In this document: piece by piece, positions 58,019 through 64,000 of the stretch | Layout: each line of letters opens with the position of its first letter | Numbering within the stretch: the stretch's first letter is position 1 | Assembly (NCBI RefSeq): GCF_963691685.1 | Contig: NZ_OY829290.1 | Span: forward strand, 3,807,501-3,871,500 | Length of the DNA stretch: 64,000 nt | Reading direction: 5' to 3' | From: Thalassovita sp. | Lineage (GTDB): Bacteria > Pseudomonadota > Alphaproteobacteria > Rhodobacterales > Rhodobacteraceae | The notes under the pieces: generated by a model | What the model was told of the DNA's origin: nothing | Databases searched by the model: none | What the model saw: the letters and a program-made list of their open reading frames with translations, nothing else | Translations under genes and position numbers: made by a program

Positions 58019-59091
58019 TACCGCGACAGCCCACCGTGCAGGGTCGGCACGTCCAGCGAGGCAAAGCCGTAGTGGCGCAACCAACGCAGGTCGCTGTCAA
58101 AGAAGGCGCGCAGGTCGGGGATGCCGTATTTCAGCATCGCCAGACGGTCGATCCCCATGCCAAAGGCAAAGCCCTGCCATTCATCGGGGTTCACACCTGC
58201 CGCTTCCAGCACCTTCGGATGCACCATGCCGGAGCCCAGCACCTCCATCCAGTCATCGCCTTCACCGATCTTCAGCTGGCCATCCACCCAGGAACACTGG
58301 ATATCCACCTCGGCCGACGGTTCCGTGAACGGGAAGTGCGAGGCGCGGAAACGGGTCTTGATGCCGTCGATTTCAAAGAAGGCGGCAAAGAACTCTTCCA
58401 GCACCCATTTGAGGTTCGCCATCGACACATCCTTGTCGATGCACAGCCCCTCCACCTGGTGGAACATCGGCGTGTGGGTCTGGTCATAGTCCGAGCGGTA
58501 CACACGGCCCGGCGCGATCACACGGATCGGAGCGCCCTGCTTTTCCATCGCGCGGGTCTGTACCGGCGAGGTGTGGGTGCGCAGAACGTGCGGCGGGCGA
58601 TCGTCGCCTTCGGCACGGTTCATGTAAAAGGTGTCAAACTCCTGCCGCGCGGGGTGATGCGGCGGGATGTTGAGGCTGTCGAAGTTGTACCAATCGGTTT
58701 CGATCTGCGGGCCTTCGGCCACGGCGAAGCCAAGGTTGGCAAAGATCGCGGCGATCTCTTCGCTGACCTGCGAAATCGGGTGGATGGTGCCGCGACGCTC
58801 GGTCCGGCCCGGCAGGGTCACATCCAGCCATTCGGTGCGCAGACGCTCTTCCAGCGCTGCATCGGCCAGCGCGGCTTTCTTCGCGGCCAGGGCCGAGTTG
58901 ATCTCATCCTTCAGCGCGTTCAGCGCCGGGCCTGCCACCTGACGCTCTTCGGGCGTCATCTTGCCCAGCTCGCGCATCTTCAGGCTGACCTCGCCCTTTT
59001 TACCCACTGCCTGCACCCGCAGGTCTTCCAGCGCGGCCTCATCGCCTGCATCGGCAATCGCGCTGAGGTATTTCTGTTTCAGATCGTCCAT
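58018..59091 (-). CDS. pheS: Phenylalanine-tRNA ligase alpha subunit
   Basis: 357 residues, class II synthetase. N-terminal coiled coil (~1-100), motif 1 region HPISQVSEEIAAIFANLGF, LRTHTSPVQTRAMEKQ, motif 2 GRVYRSDYDQTHTPMFHQVEG and motif 3 GMGIDRLAMLKYGI. Charges tRNA-Phe with PheT. A weak TTGCGT-N17-TAGCAG lies upstream; no Phe-rich leader peptide is visible. Confidence 0.98.
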   Translation of the reverse strand: MDDLKQKYLSAIADAGDEAALEDLRVQAVGKKGEVSLKMRELGKMTPEERQVAGPALNALKDEINSALAAKKAALADAALEERLRTEWLDVTLPGRTERRGTIHPISQVSEEIAAIFANLGFAVAEGPQIETDWYNFDSLNIPPHHPARQEFDTFYMNRAEGDDRPPHVLRTHTSPVQTRAMEKQGAPIRVIAPGRVYRSDYDQTHTPMFHQVEGLCIDKDVSMANLKWVLEEFFAAFFEIDGIKTRFRASHFPFTEPSAEVDIQCSWVDGQLKIGEGDDWMEVLGSGMVHPKVLEAAGVNPDEWQGFAFGMGIDRLAMLKYGIPDLRAFFDSDLRWLRHYGFASLDVPTLHGGLSR

Positions 59092-59210
59092 CCGACCCCT
59101 CCAATTCCGTTACGCCCCTGCTAGCGAGCAGAGCCATAAAACGCAAGGGTTGGACACAGGGGCGCGCACGGGTTGAGACCCAGACGCAACGGAGGCACAA
59201 CTCCGCCACT

Positions 59211-60059
59211 CTACTTGGCGCGGTCAACGCCGCGCAGCTTGCGGATCAGATTGTTGGTCTTGCGATAAAGCACCGGCGGCACCACATCGCGCACCACCCG
59301 CAACGTGCCCTCATAGCTGCGCGCATCCTCACTGCCGGGACGGCGTTTGAACACGGTGGACTGCGCCGTGCGCCCCTCTTCCCAGGTGGCTGTGTAGTAG
59401 TAAAGCGCAATGGACAGGCGCGGCTGACCGTCGGGATGGTTCACCGGCTCAGGGTTGCCATGCATGGTGTTATTGCCGGTGGAAAAACAGCACATCCGGT
59501 TCATGATCGGCACGAAGCCTTCCACCTTCTCACTCATGTCATTGGTCCAGATCTCAAAGGATCCGCCATAGTCCTCCTGCCAGTCAGGATTGAGGTAGAT
59601 CAGCACGTTGAGGCGCCGCTCCAGGTTCATGATCGAGTGGTGATTGAAATCCGCATGGATATCCAAGAACCCGGTGGTGTTGATCCGGTGAATGCCGCCG
59701 CCCATGAAATAGGGATCGGGGATCAGCCCCTTGATGCCTGACATGTTTTCCAGAAACTGGATGAAAGGCCGCGCGTTCAGCGCCTGAAACACCGAGCGGG
59801 TGTAGGGCGGCAGGCGGTCGGGATTATAGGAGGTCTTGAGCTTTTCATTGCCGCTGGAAAACTCCGGATCCTGATCCGGCAGCGCCATCACCTCAGCCCG
59901 CACCTTTTCCAGCACCTCCAATGGCAGGAAATTGTCGACGCTTGTGTAGTGATACGGCGCCTGCGCCTGATACTCCGCCGCCAAAGTGGCGCCAATTTCC
60001 TTGGCGCGCTGCTGCGGGATGCTCAGCGTTTCCGGGTCCAGAGGGTAAAAAGCAGTCAT
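59211..60059 (-). CDS. 2OG-Fe(II) oxygenase, prolyl-hydroxylase-like
   Basis: 282 residues. Metal ligands are His135 and Asp137 (DIHADFNHH) and His200 (NNTMHGN), with Arg214 (QPRLSIALYY) for 2-oxoglutarate: a P4Hc-type jelly roll. The C-terminal ~40 residues are basic (RKTNNLIRKLRGVDR). Related proteins in marine bacteria lie with glycan or rhamnosyl genes, but no such genes are near. ATG 60059 is the family-like start. Confidence 0.88.
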   Translation of the reverse strand: MTAFYPLDPETLSIPQQRAKEIGATLAAEYQAQAPYHYTSVDNFLPLEVLEKVRAEVMALPDQDPEFSSGNEKLKTSYNPDRLPPYTRSVFQALNARPFIQFLENMSGIKGLIPDPYFMGGGIHRINTTGFLDIHADFNHHSIMNLERRLNVLIYLNPDWQEDYGGSFEIWTNDMSEKVEGFVPIMNRMCCFSTGNNTMHGNPEPVNHPDGQPRLSIALYYYTATWEEGRTAQSTVFKRRPGSEDARSYEGTLRVVRDVVPPVLYRKTNNLIRKLRGVDRAK

Positions 60060-60233
60060 CGCACAATCCAAATAGCTATAATTTACAACAGCAAACAGGG
60101 CGCCGCCCGTTGCTGTCAAGCAATGCAGCCCCTCAGCCGCAAAACAACGCGGCGGCGGCACATTTGCGCACCGCTAGGCGAATTTGACTCGGGGTACTTC
60201 AGTCAAACCGCGCTTCAATAAGCTCAAACGTCG

Positions 60234-60731
60234 CTAGCTGGCGTCATGCAGCACAATGGTGAACCCTTCCTCAGCGCTGGGTTCGGCGTAGTGTTTGGCA
60301 AACTGGGCAAACTGCGCCTCCGTCGCGGCAAAGGCATGTTCTCCCGCCGCATTGCGGGCTTTCAGACGTTGCAGGCACAGCGCATCCGGCGTGGTCATCA
60401 CATGCAGCTGATGTGCGGCCCCTGTCTGCGCCAGCAGCCCCTTCATCCAGCTGCGGCTTGCCACTGTGTTGGCCTGAAAATCCAACACCACCGACAGGCC
60501 CTCAGCCAGCAACTGCTTCACATGCGGCCCAACGACCGAGCGCAGCGCCGCCGAACAGCGCAGGAAATCCTGCGGCGTTTGCATCTGATCACCATAGAGC
60601 GCTGCCAGCCAATCATCCTCAGACAACAGAACCGTGCCCGGCGCTGCACTCAACCGGGCGCAAAGCGTCGACTTGCCCGAGGCGATTTTGCCACAGAGCA
60701 TATGCAGCGTGGGCGATCGATCAGTTGTCAT
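60234..60731 (-). CDS. P-loop NTPase, small-molecule kinase-like
   Basis: 165 residues. Walker A GKIASGKST at 14-22, then LLSEDDWLAALYGD, VVLDFQANTVASRSW and a C-terminal LKARNAAGEHAFAAT. This is the zeta-toxin/gluconate-kinase-like AAA_33 group that phosphorylates small molecules or antibiotics; substrate not inferable. It lies 175 bases upstream of the oxygenase gene. Confidence 0.85.
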   Translation of the reverse strand: MTTDRSPTLHMLCGKIASGKSTLCARLSAAPGTVLLSEDDWLAALYGDQMQTPQDFLRCSAALRSVVGPHVKQLLAEGLSVVLDFQANTVASRSWMKGLLAQTGAAHQLHVMTTPDALCLQRLKARNAAGEHAFAATEAQFAQFAKHYAEPSAEEGFTIVLHDAS

Positions 60732-60788
60732 AGCAGCCTCAAAATTTCTGATGCCGCATCCACCACGGCGAAATCCTAATAAACAACG

Positions 60789-60818
60789 AAAAAGGCGGCA
60801 CCCGGGGGCACCGCCTTT
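60789..60818 (-). terminator. Intrinsic terminator of rpmI-rplT
   Basis: Minus strand AAAGGCGG-loop-CCGCCTTT then TT, with further GC pairing in the loop, 23 bases after rplT. Confidence 0.9.
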
Positions 60819-60841
60819 GATCTTGTAACCGAGTGCTTGGC

Positions 60842-61204
60842 TTACGCCAGAGCGGCCTTGGCTTTTTCGACGATTGCGCCGAAAGCGTCGGGCTCATGTA
60901 CGGCCAGGTCGGCCAGTACTTTACGGTCAACTTCGATGCCAGCCAGGCCCAGACCGTTGATGAAACGCGAGTATGTCAGCGCTTCGTCATGTGCACGTAC
61001 AGCAGCGTTGATACGCTGGATCCACAGCGCACGGAAGTTACGCTTGCGGTTCTTACGGTCGCGGGTTGCGTACTGGTTCGCCTTGTCAACGGCCTGACGG
61101 GCGACCTTGAAGGTGTTCTTGCGGCGGCCGTAATAGCCTTTTGCTGCCTTAATGACCTTCTTGTGGCGGGCGTGAGTCGTGGTACCACCTTTAACGCGGG
61201 ACAT
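60842..61204 (-). CDS. rplT: 50S ribosomal protein L20
   Basis: 120 residues: SRVKGGTTTHARHKKVIKAA, KGYYGRRKNTFKVARQAV and WIQRINAAVRAHDEALTYSRF. L20 is an early 50S assembly protein. 16 bases after rpmI. Confidence 0.98.
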   Translation of the reverse strand: MSRVKGGTTTHARHKKVIKAAKGYYGRRKNTFKVARQAVDKANQYATRDRKNRKRNFRALWIQRINAAVRAHDEALTYSRFINGLGLAGIEVDRKVLADLAVHEPDAFGAIVEKAKAALA

Positions 61205-61220
61205 ATCAGCTCTCCTCTAC

Positions 61221-61421
61221 TTAGCGGTCGTAGGGCATATAGCCCTTGACGATTTTCGCGTCGGGAGCCGACAGCGTGGTGGTGCCGCGAGCGTCGCGGA
61301 TGAATTTCTTGGTGCGTTTGATCATGCCGTGGCGTTTGCCGGCCTGACCTGCGATCACTTTACCGGTCGCGGTCACCTTGAAGCGCTTTTTGGCGCTCGA
61401 CTTGGTCTTCATCTTAGGCAT
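61221..61421 (-). CDS. rpmI: 50S ribosomal protein L35
   Basis: 66 residues: MPKMKTKSSAKKRFKVTATG, AGKRHGMIKRTKKFIRDARG. infC, which precedes rpmI in many bacteria, is not adjacent here, so the unit is rpmI-rplT with its own promoter. Confidence 0.98.
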   Translation of the reverse strand: MPKMKTKSSAKKRFKVTATGKVIAGQAGKRHGMIKRTKKFIRDARGTTTLSAPDAKIVKGYMPYDR

Positions 61422-61494
61422 TTTCGTCTCCTAGTCTTTGTACGATTACACGCGACTCGGCATGCCATATAGCCGGCCGCGCAGACAGGCCGCT

Positions 61495-61523
61495 TCTTTA
61501 GGGGGGATGGGCGCCGCTGGCAA
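61495..61523 (-). promoter_or_regulatory. Promoter of rpmI-rplT
   Basis: Minus-strand TTGCCA (61523-61518), 17-base spacer ending CCCCCC, TAAAGA (61500-61495), 74 bases before rpmI. Confidence 0.65.
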
Positions 61524-61582
61524 GGGGGAATCTGCACCGTAATCGCCAATAAAATAAGGCGGGCGACCGAAAGCCTGCAGAA

Positions 61583-61807
61583 TCAGTTCAGAACCTGACC
61601 TGCCACGATGACAAAGGCCATCGGAATATCCATCAAGGCAAAGCCGCCGGGCTTGACCGTTGTGGCGTAAAAGCCCAGCGCAAAGCCGATAAGCACAAAA
61701 AGCGCCGCTGCACGCGGCGCTTCTTTCTCACTCCAGGCGGAAACGAAGGCGGGGATCGCAAAACAGGCGATCACCACGCCAATAACCATGATCAAATCCG
61801 CCTGCAT
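61583..61807 (-). CDS. Small two-helix membrane protein
   Basis: 74 residues with two to three hydrophobic helices: DLIMVIGVVIACFAIPAFVS, ALFVLIGFALGFYATT and MAFVIVAGQVLN. Not a named family that I recognise. It starts 33 bases after the pyk stop, so it is probably co-transcribed with pyk. Confidence 0.8.
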   Translation of the reverse strand: MQADLIMVIGVVIACFAIPAFVSAWSEKEAPRAAALFVLIGFALGFYATTVKPGGFALMDIPMAFVIVAGQVLN

Positions 61808-61840
61808 CTTGATGCCCCTCTGGCTGCCCTGCAGCAGAGG

Positions 61841-63289
61841 TTATTCCGGATCGGTGGCGTAGATCAAACGTTCTGCACAGGGGGCCACCCGCAGAATGTT
61901 GGTGGTGCCTGTCACATTGAACGGCACACCCGCGGTGACAAGGATCTGATCGTCCTCAGTGGCATAGCCGCCCATCCGCGCTGCCCGCGCCGCATTGACC
62001 ACCGCCTGTTTGAAGCGATCGACATCGCCGCTGATGACCACACAATCGGTGCCCCAGCTCAGCGCCAGACGACGCGCCGTGTCGCGCAGCGGGGTCAGCG
62101 CGATGATCGGCACCCGCGGACGTTCCCGCGACACCAGCAGCGCCGTGGTCCCTGACTGGGTGTAACAGCAGATCGCCTTAATATCGGTGGTTTCCGCAAT
62201 CTCACGTGCAGCCGCAACGATGCCATCGGCAACGGTTTTGCGGTCCGCGATGCGGCTGGCCTCGATGATTTCGGTGTAGGTGGCATCGCTTTCCACTTCG
62301 ACTGCCACGTTGTTCATCGTGGTCACCGCTTCGATCGGGAAGGACCCGGCAGCGGATTCTGCGCTCAGCATGATGGCATCGGCGCCTTCGTAGATGGCGG
62401 TTGCCACATCCGACACCTCAGCCCGGGTGGGCATCGGCGAATCGATCATCGATTCCAGCATCTGCGTTGCCACGATCACCGGCTTGGCCACTTTGCGGCA
62501 CTTGCGGATCAGGCGTTTCTGGATCGGCGGGACGTTCTGCACCGGCAGTTCCACACCCAGATCGCCACGCGCCACCATGATCCCATCCGAGACATCAAGG
62601 ATCTCTTCAAAGGCTTTCACCGCCGCAGGCTTTTCAATCTTCGACAGGATGGCGGCCCGGCCATTGGCCAGATTGCGCGCTTCCCAGACATCCTCGGGAC
62701 GCTGCACAAAGCTCAGCGCCAGCCAGTCAACACCCAGCTGACAGACGAACTCCAGGTCCTTCTTGTCCTTCTCCGACAGCGCCGCCAACGGCAGCACCAC
62801 ATCCGGCACGTTCACACCTTTACGGTTTGAGATTGTGCCGCCCGCAATCACCTCGGTTTCAGCAAAGTCAGAGCCGCATTCGGTCACTTTCAGGCGGATC
62901 TTGCCATCGTTGACCAACAGGGTGGTGCCCACTTCCAGCGCATCAAAGATCTCTTTGTGCGGCAGGCAGACACGCGTTGCATCACCCGGGGTCTCATCAA
63001 GATCCAGACGGAAGCTTGCGCCGTTCTCCAGCTCCTCCGCCTCATTGGCAAAGACACCCACACGCAGCTTCGGGCCCTGCAGGTCGGCCAGAATGCCCAC
63101 CGGGTTGTTCAGGTCTTTTTCCACCTGACGAATGATCGCGTGACGTTCGCGGATTTCTTCGTGGTCGCCGTGGCTCATGTTCAGGCGGAACACGTCCGCC
63201 CCGGCTTCATGCAGCGCACGGATGGTTTCATAGTCGCTGGAGGCCGGGCCCAAAGTGGCCACGATTTTCACGTTGCGAAAGCGTCTCAT
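61841..63289 (-). CDS. pyk: Pyruvate kinase
   Basis: 482 residues. KIVATLGPASSDYETIRALH opens it; further landmarks are VFRLNMSHGDHEE, LADLQGPKLRVG, the active-site SKIEKPAAVKAFEEIL, MVARGDLGVELP and VATQMLESMI, then TRAEVSDVATAIYEGADAIM. The C-terminal domain (~345-482) follows the standard fold. Glycolytic, cytosolic, normally homotetrameric. Confidence 0.97.
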   Translation of the reverse strand: MRRFRNVKIVATLGPASSDYETIRALHEAGADVFRLNMSHGDHEEIRERHAIIRQVEKDLNNPVGILADLQGPKLRVGVFANEAEELENGASFRLDLDETPGDATRVCLPHKEIFDALEVGTTLLVNDGKIRLKVTECGSDFAETEVIAGGTISNRKGVNVPDVVLPLAALSEKDKKDLEFVCQLGVDWLALSFVQRPEDVWEARNLANGRAAILSKIEKPAAVKAFEEILDVSDGIMVARGDLGVELPVQNVPPIQKRLIRKCRKVAKPVIVATQMLESMIDSPMPTRAEVSDVATAIYEGADAIMLSAESAAGSFPIEAVTTMNNVAVEVESDATYTEIIEASRIADRKTVADGIVAAAREIAETTDIKAICCYTQSGTTALLVSRERPRVPIIALTPLRDTARRLALSWGTDCVVISGDVDRFKQAVVNAARAARMGGYATEDDQILVTAGVPFNVTGTTNILRVAPCAERLIYATDPE

Positions 63290-63340
63290 ATCAGATCAAT
63301 TCCCTTCCTAGCAGGCCAATGTTACCGCTAACTTCGCTGC

Positions 63341-63369
63341 CTTATACGCATATGGTACGGCAGAAACAA
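63341..63369 (-). promoter_or_regulatory. Candidate promoter of pyk
   Basis: Minus-strand TTGTTT (63369-63364), 17 bases, TATAAG (63346-63341), 52 bases before the pyk start. Placed in the 133-base divergent spacer with the amidohydrolase gene. Confidence 0.55.
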
Positions 63370-63422
63370 TTCCAATCACGCGCAAAGTGGCATAGAGGCT
63401 TTTCAAACCAAGTGAAAGTTTC

Positions 63423-64000
63423 ATGACCTACCATCCCTTCCACATTCACGGCGGTGACCGCGACAGCCGCTTCCTGATCACCTGCGACCATGCCACCAAC
63501 ACCGTTCCACCCTTTTTGAATGGCGGCGAATTGGGGTTGGGCGCGGGCGATATGAACCGCCACATTGCCTATGACGTCGGCGCCGCCGGGGTGACCCGGG
63601 CGCTGGCCGATGCCTTGGGTTGTGCCGCAATCCTGTCGGATTTCTCACGGCTGGTGATTGATCCCAACCGTGGTGACGATGATCCGACCCTGCTGATGAA
63701 GCTCTATGACGGCACCATCATCCCCGCCAACCGCCATGCCGACGCGGCTGAGCTGGAGCGGCGGCTCGACGCCTTTTACCGCCCCTATCACGCAGCCCTG
63801 GCAGACCTGGCGGCACGGCGCGACGATACGGTGATCATCTCAATGCATTCCTTCACCCCGCAGCTGCAGGGCCGCGCGCCGCGCCCTTGGCATATCGGTG
63901 TGCTCTGGGCGGAGGATGGGCGCTACGCCCAGCCGCTGATCACCCGGCTGGAGGAGGAACAGCACCTTTGTGTCGGGGACAACGAACCCTACACCGGCTA
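63423..64000 (+). CDS. N-formylglutamate amidohydrolase family protein (3' end outside window)
   Basis: The first 192 codons are visible. Features are FLITCDHATNTVPPFLNGG, NRHIAYDVGAAGVTRALADA, SDFSRLVIDPNRGDDDPTLL and VIISMHSFTPQLQGRAPRPW. This CDHA...RLV.DPNR...HSFTP pattern is the N-formylglutamate deformylase/amidohydrolase family, in some organisms the last step of histidine degradation; here no hut genes are visible, and it may act on another amide. Divergent from pyk. Confidence 0.9.
   Translation, partial: MTYHPFHIHGGDRDSRFLITCDHATNTVPPFLNGGELGLGAGDMNRHIAYDVGAAGVTRALADALGCAAILSDFSRLVIDPNRGDDDPTLLMKLYDGTIIPANRHADAAELERRLDAFYRPYHAALADLAARRDDTVIISMHSFTPQLQGRAPRPWHIGVLWAEDGRYAQPLITRLEEEQHLCVGDNEPYTG

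Noticed and set aside
59092..59210. Possible Phe-rich leader peptide before pheS, like pheM in E. coli
   Set aside because: The upstream frames contain no run of Phe codons and there is no terminator hairpin with a U-tract.

Overview
The window is about 60% G+C and almost every gene has a clear homologue in Rhodobacterales (Roseobacter group, Alphaproteobacteria). Pointers to that group are the short-lid 192-residue adenylate kinase, an ATP12-type chaperone, a DUF1127 protein, a prokaryotic sodium channel with filter TLESWSM, and the crcB-rluC-HAD-ATP12 operon. I cannot name genus or species from sequence alone.

Layout. 1-7.3 kb: crcB-rluC-HAD-ATP12 operon, rarA, a Do-type protease, a class I DAHP synthase gene (aroG) and a DCC-family protein. 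7.3-29.1 kb: the S10-spc-alpha ribosomal protein genes on the minus strand, split into five units: rpsJ-rplC-rplD-rplW; rplB-rpsS-rplV-rpsC-rplP; rpmC-rpsQ-rplN-rplX-rplE-rpsN-rpsH-rplF-rplR-rpsE-rpmD; rplO-secY-adk; rpsM-rpsK-rpoA-rplQ. Each unit has an intrinsic terminator, and each has a promoter candidate. Accessory genes lie in three of the four gaps: low-G+C immunity-like genes, a lipoprotein and a ProC-like gene; an oxygenase, a sodium channel and an orphan; a DUF1127 gene and a HxlR regulator with a divergent membrane protein. 29.4-34 kb: the str operon rpsL-rpsG-fusA-tuf. 34-36 kb: a DMT transporter and a PhzF protein. 36-46 kb: rplJ-rplL-rpoB-rpoC with a long leader. 46-48.5 kb: a TagD-like/LicD-like pair and a two-domain NTF2 protein. 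48.6-52.1 kb: rplK-rplA, an outer-membrane protein, and secE-nusG. 52-64 kb: YtoQ, a methyltransferase, a LysR regulator, then pheS-(membrane protein)-(small ORF)-pheT-GNAT, a second oxygenase, a P-loop kinase, rpmI-rplT, pyk, and the start of an N-formylglutamate amidohydrolase gene.

The strongest new-looking signal is upstream of aroG. A 25-codon leader peptide carries the uninterrupted run Phe-Trp-Tyr-Tyr-Phe-Tyr. It is followed by a strong intrinsic terminator and by segments that can pair in alternative ways, as expected for ribosome-mediated attenuation of DAHP synthase. Also notable are a membrane protein and a coupled 51-codon ORF inside the pheST operon, twin operators between the HxlR gene and its divergent target, small genes below the usual ORF cutoff, hairpins without U-tracts inside ribosomal operons, and C-rich tracts touching the -10 box of several ribosomal promoters.

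All promoter, hairpin and operator calls come from reading the sequence by eye. No folding, database search or expression data were available.
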